Positions 34,081 to 43,900 of a stretch of 64,000 bases of DNA are shown piece by piece; the first letter of the stretch is position 1; each line of letters opens with the position of its first letter. Both the position numbers and the translations under genes were made by a program. Origin of the DNA: Stenopsyche tienmushanensis (taxonomy: Eukaryota > Arthropoda > Insecta > Trichoptera > Stenopsychidae). The notes beneath the pieces are model-generated. The model worked only from the letters and a program-made list of their open reading frames with translations. It was not told the origin of the DNA and did no database searches. Location of the stretch: contig WACJ01000180.1 of NCBI GenBank assembly GCA_008973525.1, positions 124,001 to 188,000 on the forward strand, given 5' to 3'.

Positions 34081-35345
34081 TCTGTACAATCAATAAAACC
34101 ACCCCCTATAATTGTAACTGGGGCTAAAAACATAGAGCCTCTTACAAAACTGCTTGATTCTATCGTTAAAGACAAATATACACTCAAGGTCTTAAGTCTA
34201 GACCAAATCAAAATCCAACTAACCGAAAAAACCGATTAGACGACATCAAACTAGTTCTCTGCGAAGGCAACCACCCAGCTAAATACAAAGGGTAGGCAAC
34301 GTACTAAAACCTTCAAAAAATACAGTTTCCTGCGCTAAGTAACAAACATATGCCACTAAGCCAGCCCACATACCAATAATACAGCCGACCAGCGGGAACA
34401 AACAATACCACGAGCCAAAGAGCACAATCGGACATTACCTACTCCCAGATCATGAGTAGAAATCAAACGCAGGACCAAACTCAACAGATTCCTCAAAACC
34501 AATCAAATGACATGGTAGAGTTGAAAGTCATGATGAAAGGGCTCATTGAACAGGTGAGTACCATGCATACTTTCCACCCTCATCGCCAAACTCTCAACTT
34601 CTCAACGCTAGATGACTGGAGAGAACCGATAACCATCTCAGCCGTGTATCGTCCATCTAGAATCTAGATACTGTATTAAAAAGAGAGCTTCCAACGATTT
34701 TATAACACCCAAGGAAATAAATTCATCGCTGGTGGTGATTATAATGCCAAACATACATAATGAGGCTCGAGACTGATAACCACCAAAGGACAAGAGTTAT
34801 ACAAGGCAATCACTGCGCTGAATCTCATTTCTATATCGTCAAATCAACCCACGTACTGGCCAACTGACAGAAATAAACCTCAGATACCATTGACTTTTGT
34901 GTAATAAAAGGAATATCAGCAGCTTACTTCAAGGTAGAATCTAGTCTCGATCTGTCCTCCGATTATTATCCCGTCATAGTCACGATGAGCAGTCATTTAA
35001 GGAAAATACCAAAACCCTTAACTTTAACCAATAACCGCACAAACTGGAACGTCTTTCGCGAGCAGAATTGACAGTTATTTGACGAAAAACATACCCTTCA
35101 AAACGAAAAAGAACCTCACTGACGCAGTTGAAGGGAAAAGTTATTCTGGACTCGTGACGGGAGATGAGACGTGGGTGTATCACTATACCCCAAAATCCAA
35201 AAAGAGCTAATAGCAGAGGTCTATAACACTGGAATTTGTTAGCTGATACCCCTACAAAAGAAATATCTCAATCTCAAGACGCAAGAAAAGGGAAGGTTTG
35301 ACTCTATAGTCGCCAGAAAGCGCTCTTAGATACACTCACCCTGGT
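34081..35345 (+). pseudogene. Decayed Jockey-type LINE (ORF1 and endonuclease) with a mariner scrap
   Basis: Around 34235-34330 the translation reads DDIKLVLCEGNHPAKYKG in pieces, then LQKIQFPALSNKHMP. This is the segment next to the zinc knuckles of Jockey-type ORF1. Further on, ITISAVYRPSR and FIAGGDYNAKH (34640-34755) belong to the apurinic endonuclease of ORF2, with SSDYYPVIVTM near 34960. Many stops are present. At 35150-35200 a different sequence, VTGDETWVYHYTP, is a mariner first-Asp motif spliced into the LINE remnant. Confidence 0.7.
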
Positions 35346-35367
35346 TGCTTGCAGGGTGAGCGTTAAC

Positions 35368-35875
35368 ATGCGATCTTCTTCTCCGACGACATAATAGCCA
35401 ACCTTTTTTGATAAGATTTGTCACTGGAGATGAAAGTTGGATACTCTATGAGCAAATCCAACGTAAACGGTCTTGGAACAAGGGTACAGAAGCTTTAACT
35501 GTAGCTAAACCTGGCCTACATCCAAAAAAAGTTTTGCTATGCATTTGGTGGGACTGGAAGAGGGTAGTTTATTATGAGCTACTCCAGCAAGATGAAACAA
35601 TCAATTCAACAAAATATTGTTTCCAACTAGACAATCTAAATGATGCAATTGCCAGAATTAGCAAACAGACGAGGCATTGTTTTTCATCACGATAACACCA
35701 GACCTCGTGTGTCTTTGCTCGTCAGAAATAAATTATTATCATTTGACTGGGATGTTTTACCTCATCTTCCAAAAATTTTGGCAAGAAGGCATTATGATGC
35801 TTCCGGAGAGATGGAAAAAGGTAATAGAATAGAATGGATCATATATTATTCAATAAATTTTGATGTAATATAAAT
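35368..35875 (+). mobile_element. Mariner family A, copy 3 (5'-truncated, internally deleted)
   Basis: Matches 7211-7860: ACATGCGATCTTCTTCTC, then FVTGDESWILYEQIQRKRSW, HPKKVLLCIWWDWKRVVYY and VFHHDNTRPRVSLLVRN. A short deletion near 35655 shifts the frame before the second Asp motif. A larger one removes the third-Asp region, joining DVLPHLP to the tail. Neither terminal repeat is present. Confidence 0.88.
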
Positions 35876-36408
35876 TATTATTTATTTTTTTATTAATTAA
35901 AATCCTTTTTTATTTATATTTCAAATTCTTTCTTTGGATTTATATAAAATATTGTAGCTAAATTATTATCAAATAAAACGCATTGATTGGATTTGGATTT
36001 CGTTCAACGGTTGTTTGATATTTTATCTGACAAAAATCGTTCTCAAACAAAAATAAAATACCACAATGGCTAAACTTTATTTCAAATGATGTAATTTCGA
36101 GGGCCCATCGGGACTTTATTTAAGAAAAATCGAATAGAATGGATTTAAAGGAGCAAACTAGACATTGTAGATAGATGTACATTTTTACACGGTTATAAAA
36201 ATATAATTGGAAAGGCTTTCGATGATGTAATGTTAATGCTGCAGGCAGGAAAAAAATATCCAATCTTAGGAAGCTTTCAGAGACCGTACTCTATTTTGTC
36301 ACGGTTTTGATATAATACGGTGGATAAAAAGGAGTAGAAGCATTATCAACCCGTTGCTGAATTAACACCATTAATTCCGAAGGCTTGCTGGAAAAAAACA
36401 CGGAGATC
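35876..36408. other. Intronic stretch, no gene seen
   Basis: No ORF, RNA gene or repeat boundary was recognised. Confidence 0.45.
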
Positions 36409-37012
36409 ACTCAATAAATTTGTAGTTTTTTTTTTTCATTGTACACTTCTTTCTTTTTAATATTAGCTATTGACGGTGCTTCCTTTTTCAAGCTAATGAA
36501 TGAATAAAATTTCAAAATACGGAGATCAAAATCTTATTAGTTGGAGTTGGAGTGTAATGATGAATCCATGTTTTATCCATTGTCAAATATTGCATGAAAA
36601 TATGCTTTTTATTGCGGTGAAGCAGCTCTAAACAGCGCTCTGAATTGTGGACGCGTTGATCAATTGGGAGCAAACGCGGTATCCACTTCGAACAGAGCCT
36701 TCTCATGGACAAATGTTGATGCAAAATAGTAAATACACTGCTTCCTGATATCTTGTGGAATTAGCTATCATACAACTTCAATTTATGATCGGCTAAAAGT
36801 ATTTTGTGGACTTTTTTATGTTCAGAATCTACGGTGTTTGTACGACCCAGCTTAGCGTCACTAAAATCGCTGTAACTTGTGACCTAATATGTCAAAATGT
36901 TATGTAATTGTAACCCTTATTATTTGAAAGATGATTCTTCCTAAAAATAAAATGGATCTGTCATATGTCAATTGTGGCGCCAAATAAATGTCATCCTACG
37001 AACTTATTGAGT
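36409..37012 (-). mobile_element. Mariner family B, copy 1, with both terminal repeats
   Basis: The plus-strand left end ACTCAATAAATTTGTAG and the reverse-complemented right end ACTCAATAAGTTCGTAGG form inverted repeats. On the minus strand, 36512-36724 encodes LSMRRLCSKWIPRLLP, NSERCLELLHRNKKHIF and LTMDKTWIHHYTP, in which the first catalytic DETW appears as DKTW. The rest of the catalytic domain is deleted, leaving about 600 bp. A TA is seen at one flank only. Confidence 0.85.
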
Positions 37013-37115
37013 TACATGTTACCATGTTAAAATATATATTTACGCGAAATTCTATGGAATGCATCCATTGCGTAAAAACATAATGTATTTATAAATTTAA
37101 AAAAATAAAAAATTG

Positions 37116-37188
37116 CGCCCAACGTGGGGCTCGAACCCACGACCCTGAGATTAAGAGTCTCATGCTCTACCGACTGAGCTAGCCGGGC
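37116..37188 (-). tRNA. tRNA-Lys (CTT), copy 2
   Basis: Identical to 22943-23015, on the opposite strand. The trailer CAATTTTTT provides a terminator. It lies about 100 bp from the end of mariner B. Confidence 0.97.
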
Positions 37189-38884
37189 TTATTTGGCAGA
37201 GAGAGAAAATTGGACTCTCACCAAACAATGTTCATGAATTGCAATTTATATTTGAATAAAATCTTAAAATCTGAAATATATTTTATTGGTTTCTTAAATT
37301 TAAAGACTTCAAAATTCCGGGAAAGTTAGCCAAAGAAGGATTGGAACTATTTGAAGGATGAAAAGGAATTTCATAGCCCATTACGACTAATGCTTTCACG
37401 GGTAAATCGGGTGAATGCAGCTTGACGTTGTCTCTGAGAAATTAAATTCCACTCTATAAAAGACTCGATCTTCTTCCTGGGGGATATTCAGAACAATTTT
37501 CAAACTATCGTAAGCCCACCATAAAATGAACCTACGACACAATTGAATTGGACCTGCGAACCCTCCGTTTTATGCTTAGATTCGAAAAGATGCCAACAAC
37601 ACCATTTGAAATAAACAATAATAAAAGCGAACGACTCCAGAAAATAGTAAATAAAGCACACAATGTAATAAAGCCATTGAATGCACTTTTATATGTGATG
37701 CCCCACAAAAAGGGCAGTTTCGCATACAATGCATTGTCGTTATAGCGAAGCACTATTCAAAGCTGACTTAGTGACATCGTCAATCGAAACATTCAACTCC
37801 CATAAACGTACCATAAAAAATCCTTATTACTTCTGCGAAGAAAGACATTCTCTCCGACGGTGTGTTGTACTTTTTGTGTCGATGGTGGATTATTGAAAAA
37901 CGTTTTTCTACAAGTCGCCGGCAAATCAGATTATTCTACTCGATAAGTCTTTCAATTACAGCGAAAACAACCAATGATGCTAAGAGTCGAATAGAAATTC
38001 GAAACTTGATATTCATACAAATTGAATCAATTCCCGGAGGACTTGTGGACAATGCTGATGTCGTCGATTTTAAATTGGATTCGAGAGCTCAAAAAAATAA
38101 TAATCACGACCGGATAACGACGGATGATGAGATTGCGAGCTTGATCCTCTTGTTCTAAATTATTATCTTAACAGTAATAAATGATCACTTGACTGTATTT
38201 AATAAATTTACGATCAACACTCCGTGTTTAAATTGTGATAATATCGCAAATATTTCAAAAAGGATCTGGATAAAGTTGCTTTATAAACAATCAATGTTAT
38301 CATGATAAACATATTTCAGATCTTTCGTAATTGAAAGAAAGCGATACGCCTATCCTTGCATCGTTTGCTTTTTCGTAAATTAATATCCACTAGTTAAAAT
38401 TCCCATTTTACACCGCTTTTGCAACATTATTTTAATTAACATCCATGTGAAACGGGGGATCAAAGTAAAATATTTTCATCACATCTTTAATGATCATGCT
38501 ATTAATATTTTTATATATTTTGCCGTTAAACAACTTGCTTGCTACGCTAATCTTGCTGAATAGAATTCATACGCCTGAAGAAGGATCAAAAACTTTGTGA
38601 CTCATTAATTTTATTTAAGACTTGTAGAAGACAATTTATGGTGAAACCAGTTAATAAATATTATGCAAATAGTGTAGCTGCTTATAATAAATATTATAAG
38701 TATTTAATCAAGTTCCCGTTCTACATCTTTAGCCACGTCTACCGAAGCCCTATCCACCTTGTATCGAAAGTAGACGACGTTTATTTAACAATAACTAACA
38801 TAAACTACTTGTAGATAAAAAAAAACGTTGTAAATTTTAATATAATGCCGGTATGTACAACTATTCATGTTTAAAAATATGTCA
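37189..38884. other. Intronic stretch; possible gag-like relic at 37.5-38.0 kb
   Basis: Around 37830-37870 a frame reads YYFCEERHSLRRCVV, which vaguely resembles the zinc-knuckle segment of BEL/Pao gag proteins (C-x2-C spacing not complete). Frames at 37548-37745 and 37862-38158 start at TTG and are too weak to call. The remainder is AT-rich, with nothing recognised. Confidence 0.25.
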
Positions 38885-39005
38885 ATATAATCGTGCGATG
38901 TATGCGGGGAAGCTCTCCGTCTCTGTCTGTCTCCGACCTCAATATACAAGAGTGCTCTTTCTGAATAGTGGAGGGACGATCCCAAGCCCTGGCATAGTAC
39001 ACCTT
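38885..39005 (+). repeat. Unclassified repeat R1, copy 1 (fragment)
   Basis: Contains GTGCGATGTATGC, GAAGCTCTCCGTCTCTG and AGAGTGCTCTTTCTGAAT, shared with copies at 50640 (inverted), 56283 and 60490. The minus frame overlapping it is not a gene. Confidence 0.6.
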
Positions 39006-39485
39006 TAGGGGTTAATAATACTTTGATATTACACAAGATATTTTTTACTTTTGCACTCACACTGTGACCAGTTTACAGCGATCATCGCAGATACGCATTT
39101 CCAATCCAAAAAGTAAATATTATACCAGGCGTAAAAGTTAATTAATCAGGTGTTGTTACCGGGAACGTTTTCCTGCTGCAAATATTTGCAGGGGAATAAG
39201 GGGGTTTGGACAATTCACTGCCAGTTCTGGAAGCAGCTAGTTTGGTCAGGAAATTAGATGTCTATTATTAAGTCCAGATGCCAGATAGTCGTTTATGTGA
39301 TTCTACATTTAACAGCAATTGAAGAAGTAGACTACAGAATTATTCTCAGTTGAATCCTCCTTCCGCACATTTGATGCCAAAACCATCGCAATTGAATGCA
39401 CCATATACGCGGGGACCAACCACTAGGAGAACTTCTTGATCAGCCTCCATGCCCGGATATTACCATGATGTACATTTTCAAAATA
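39006..39485. other. Intronic stretch, no gene seen
   Basis: No ORF, RNA gene or repeat end was recognised. Confidence 0.45.
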
Positions 39486-39654
39486 GTCAACCCTTCTATA
39501 GCGTCAAGATAAGGACCACGCTATAGAAGCAAAACGCTATGCAAAGTTAAGCACATATACAAATTTGTACGTCTTTAGTTTGTTAACAAATTCAATTGAA
39601 TAACACGCGCAAGGAGACATTGGCCTTAAAAGTGGACGCTATAGGAGGGTTGAC
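39486..39654. mobile_element. MITE with GTCAACCCTYCTATAGCGTC ends
   Basis: The left end GTCAACCCTTCTATAGCGTC (after TA) and the right end, reverse-complemented, GTCAACCCTCCTATAGCGTC differ at one base in 20. The 169-bp element has no ORF. The TA on the left suggests Tc1/mariner-type insertion; the right flank reads TTTT, so the duplication is not confirmed. Confidence 0.7.
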
Positions 39655-41292
39655 TTTTGAATCAATTTTTAATTTTTAATGTTGAAATTTATATTTGATA
39701 GGCTACATCTCAACCCTTGTTACAATTTTTTTCAAACAAACACACATTTCTTGGTCAGAATAGATCTTCTTATTAGGTTTTCTATAAATAATTCCAGGAA
39801 AATATCTTGTTAAAGTATAGATAAATGCTTGATCAGATTTTACTCACTCTGGCTCAAATAAAAAGCAATTCGACAATTGCATTCGAGCCATTGAAAATGA
39901 ATGCTATTTTTAAATTAGGATGCAATTGATAACACTTGATCTGGCGAAATCGACACAATGATTTGGTCTCGCGAAAAAAACGAGACCAAAGACATCGAGA
40001 GTTCAACAATGATTAAAACAATCAATTAAAAAAAATAATAAGATAAATTTGTTATGTCAAGCAATGATAAAAATATCAAAAGGTGACCTGATTATTGACG
40101 AATCGCATTTCAAAGAAAAAATTGATAATTATGTTTACATATATATTTATCAACACAATTAAGCATATTTTTTTGTAAACATAATTAAGCATACAAAAAC
40201 AGATAAGTTACTCAATATATATTTTTTCGTGTTATGCTTTATCATCATTATAGATTTCAGGTAGGGAATCCTAAATCGCCCAATTTAAAGCAAAGGGACA
40301 TGATTAAAATTTTAATAACCGGAATTAGACTCTTCTTCCCAGCTAATAAAGTAACCTGTGGGGGGGGGGTTGTTTAGATCCAATACATTCAGAAGCTGAA
40401 GAATGAGTTGTCAAATGTATCTAATAGAAGATATATTTTCTCTGTTGTCCTCTTACTAGCTATGGTCATGGTAAATAAAAAGGTTTATCGGCAAGTCTCT
40501 TATCTGGGTCAGAAAAGGAGTGTTTAAAAGACCAGAGGGCCAGGTGATAGCTTTAGGGAGTTCAATTCTCTTTAAGATTTAAGAATAAACTAAAATAATA
40601 CAAAAAATGTCCAATATCCATCTGTTAAATATTGTAATCTATCAATTAAAAAAATGTTAACTAAAAGATAAATTTGTGTTTGTATAATATATAATAAAAT
40701 AGGCAAGCTATTATATATAATTAAAAAAAAAACGATTTCTTAAACAAAAGTGCACCCTTTTTCTGACACTACATACGTTTCGAAAATTTCCTTTTTTGCG
40801 ATATGAAGATTCCCCAATCTCTTCGCATTCAGATTCAGGAATCTCAATATCACCCTCACTTTGACACAATTCGCTTTCGTTGTCTTCGGAACCTGTACCT
40901 TGCCAGTCTCGAGGCGACAAAAAATAATTGGAAATAATAGTGTCATGAAGTTCGAACTTCATCAAATTGATGTGTGCGGTAAACCTGGTGTTAACGATTG
41001 TCGGGGAATATAAATAAGTATCTATAGAGTCATTCAATAGGGACGCTCAAAACTTATAAGGTTATAGCGGCCGTGTTCTTAAATCAATTATATCGAAAAT
41101 TAAAGCAACAATAACCAAGCAAAAAGATCTGAAAGTGCAAACAATCTACCACAAAGCGACGGCAATGCATGGTCCAACAAAGCAATGGACGGAGGATGCT
41201 CACAAGGAGCATCACCGAGGCGCCAACAGTCATTCCGCGTCCATGAGTCCGATAGGAGACTCGATATGTCGGAAAGATATATATTTGAAATC
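39655..41292. other. Intronic stretch with an acidic orphan frame
   Basis: On the minus strand at 40711-41037 a 108-codon frame contains an acidic run (GSEDNESELCQSEGDIEIPE) followed by a basic segment. It opens at TTG; the first in-frame ATG gives about 84 codons. Acidic N-termini occur in piggyBac-type transposases, but no other domain is visible, so I do not name it. A run of eleven G is at about 40362. Confidence 0.3.
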
Positions 41293-42217
41293 TTAAGGCA
41301 TCTTCTCACTTTAGGCGCCTCAAAAATAGGTTATTTTCACTATTTTTTTTCTAAGATTTTCGCTAAAAATTATGAGATAAAATAGATCTTATGTAATAAA
41401 CACATCTTTCAAGTACATGAAAACATTTTATTTTTATTTTTTTGAACAATTTTTATAATAAAAAAGTAGCATCGAAAAACCCGTGTAGAAATGTTATGTT
41501 CGTGGCTTGTTGATGGTATCTCCGAGATGGGTCTTTTTAACAAAAAAATAAAACAGTTTTAGATTCAATATATTAGTGGCTATAGCGCATATCATCAGAT
41601 TTTTGATATTTGCGAAAATAACAAAATGGCGCACGTTTTTCGAAAAAGTAAAAAAAACGCGTTTTTTTGCAGTTTTTTGTAAAAAAAAAATACTTAAAAT
41701 CAAAATTTCAAAAATTTGATGATATGCGCTATAGCCATAACTATGAAGAATATGTCATTCAAATTTCAAGACAATCGGCCGAATAGTTTCCGAAATTTCA
41801 TCAACAAGCCACCGAAAAACCTTGTTTTGAGATAAACGCGTTTAAAGTTTTGGTTGCAGAAAAATTGCCCAGACACAGCTGTTGAAACACTCGTTGTTAT
41901 TTTGGGTATTTCCTCCGAAGATCTTCATAAATCGGTTTCAAAACCTCGTGAACATTCTCAGCTAGAGCAGGAGAATGTTTAAAAGTTTCTATCTGATTGT
42001 TTTTCACCACTTTCTTGTACTTGCACCATGAGTCTGAACAATACGTATGCAGCCAGATACTCTCAGGTAGTCACCTAACGGTCGTCCAAAAATGTAGTTA
42101 GACTCGTCCGATCTTTATGAAATTTCGATATAACATTTTTGAAGATATGTACTTTCAAAATTAAAAAAAAAATAAAAATCGATTTTTTTAAATTTATAAA
42201 GTGAGAAGACGCCTTAA
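41293..42217 (-). mobile_element. Mutator-like non-autonomous element, copy A
   Basis: Ends are TTAAGGCATCTTCTCACTTTA (left) and, reverse-complemented, TTAAGGCGTCTTCTCACTTTA (right). On the minus strand the right half encodes a transposase tail: HTYCSDSWCKYKK-like text, then LKPIYEDL, then in a shifted frame RGNTQNNNECFNS. The GxTQNNNExFN signature and the preceding KPIYxxL match Mutator-like transposases as I recall them. The other half holds an internal inverted repeat (TGGCTATAG-GCATAT arms at about 41577 and 41738). An inverted sister copy is at 56566. Confidence 0.75.
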
Positions 42218-42805
42218 TGTACCTCTCAAATAATTCCTAAGCGCGATCATATACCTTAACATAATGCCATAAAATATTCTTTCAAATAAAAAATAACAAT
42301 AGATATCTCATATAAAACGTGTTATTTCGATTATTTTTCATTTCTTTCAGCTTTCTTTAATATGTGCATTTCTTAGATGTGTTTAATTTCATATTAAAAC
42401 ATATAACACTTCGACTCATATGGAATGTTTTGTCTAACGATGTTTTCGCAATAAATGGCGTATGCTGAATTAATGAAACGAAACTAAATCCTAGAATAGT
42501 TCAGTGCTCATATTAGTCCATTGAAGTATTCCAGCGGCCAAAGATCCATTGTATCTTCGTATGGTTCCAGGCCAATACGTCTTTAAATTCCTTCGAAGAT
42601 ATATTCAGACCTTATTTAACGTCTTTCATTAGTCCCAAGGCTGAGCAAACATTTGTCTTATAACAAATTTGTTTTGGGCCACATAGTTGTATGTTTGTTA
42701 ATCGGAGCACTAACTGGACGAATTCTTTGACCCTCATTTTAATTAAAATCGCTTCGACCAAATTAAAATAAATTTATTTGTATCTCATTAGGTGAAAAAA
42801 CAAAA
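42218..42805. other. Intronic stretch, no gene seen
   Basis: No ORF, RNA gene or repeat end was recognised. Confidence 0.45.
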
Positions 42806-42878
42806 TGTTTCCGCCCGGGATCGAACCGGGGGCCTTCTGCGTGTTAGGCAGATGTGATAACCGCTACACCACGGAAAC
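42806..42878 (-). tRNA. tRNA-Val (AAC), copy 4
   Basis: Identical 73-nt sequence, anticodon AAC. The trailer is TTTTGTTTTTTC. It lies 537 bp from a tRNA-Tyr gene on the same strand. Confidence 0.97.
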
Positions 42879-43415
42879 CGTACAGACTCGTTCGTTAATA
42901 TAACTACTGATCGTTTTTCCATTTGAATTTAATTTAGATTTCGAAATAAGATTGAGCAAGATTAATTAAAATTATCGCACTCTATTTAGGCGGTGGGATT
43001 TATATTTCCCACCAAAAAACAAACTTTTGCATTTAATTCAATGAAGGAACTTATGGGTTCCCGGACCCAAAAAGGTCACGTCGAGGCCCTGATCGGAAAG
43101 CCGATACTAAAATAAGATGTCTCTCATATATTTCGTTCGCAGATGATATGCACGACTTTCGGCCGGAAATTTTTTTCAAATATAAAAGCAATATTTTCAA
43201 TTTCCGACCGGCGAAAAGTTTTCGAATTTTATTCGCCTTCCGCGATTTTTACGCAAAAATGGAGCACACAATGAAGGCAAATAAGTTAAATATGCTATGA
43301 TAAAATATATTTTTTAGTCCATTTTTTTTTAAATCAATATTAAATTTATGGCAGCTGTATTTCGTTAATTTCAATCGAGGAATAAATTTATAAACGCAAA
43401 AATTTTACAAAAAGT
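42879..43415. other. Spacer between two tRNA genes
   Basis: No ORF. At 43160-43225 TTTCGGCCGGAAATTTTTTT is loosely mirrored by TTTCCGACCGGCGAAAA, giving weak dyad symmetry of unknown role. Confidence 0.4.
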
Positions 43416-43508
43416 TCCTTCGAGCCGGATTTGAACCAGCGACCTATGGATGACTATGCGTACGAATTCCTCTACAGTCCACCGCTCTACCAACTGAGCT
43501 ATCGAAGG
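43416..43508 (-). tRNA. tRNA-Tyr (GTA) with a 20-nt intron
   Basis: The minus-strand sequence starts CCTTCGATAGCTCAGTTGG and ends CTCGAAGG plus discriminator A. Anticodon GTA is at 43475-43473. The anticodon stem GTGGA/TCCAT (43482-43478 with 43450-43446) closes only if 43471-43452 is removed. This places the intron one base 3' of the anticodon, the canonical position for eukaryotic nuclear tRNA-Tyr. Mature length is 73 nt. A T run follows. Confidence 0.96.
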
Positions 43509-43682
43509 TACGTCATTACTTTTTGAATACCCCTATATAAACAAAAATGCAAAAAAAAATATTGGGGTACATTTAAAAATAATCACACAATATTAAAATA
43601 ATAAAAATATTTAACAATGGGCTATGGCAATTTTACTATTATTTTGACTTTGATTATTAATATATTTTATTAAGATTATCGA

Positions 43683-43900
43683 CGGTGTCAAGGTTCATTT
43701 ATTGTTATACAAGCTTTATTCCGAAGAACTGGGATCCAAAAGCAAATGCACACTCGCTCTAGTCTCGAAGACCGACTTAACCACCGTATTGCGCGCGCAT
43801 CTTTTTTCTCCCCGTCCCCGCAGCCCAAACTTCATTTCACCAGACCAATATGCGCCAACACGGTGCTTATGTTATTCCCGCAAGTTCAAATATTAAATTG
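43683..43900 (+). repeat. Unclassified repeat R3, copy 3 (with R2-like head)
   Basis: Starts GGTGTCAAGGTTCATTTATT and ATACAAGCTTTATTC, as in the R2 family at 24293. It then has GGGATCCAAAAGCA, TCTCGAAGACCGAC and CCAATATGCGCCAACA, as in R3. This copy links the two families, so R2 and R3 may be parts of one larger element. Confidence 0.6.

Noticed and set aside
37548..38158. BEL/Pao gag zinc-knuckle region
   Set aside because: The cysteine/histidine spacing is incomplete and the frames open at TTG. Recorded only as a weak possibility.
40711..41037. Acidic 108-codon minus frame as a piggyBac transposase start
   Set aside because: Only an acidic run is visible. There is no DDD-type catalytic motif or terminal repeat, so the family cannot be named.
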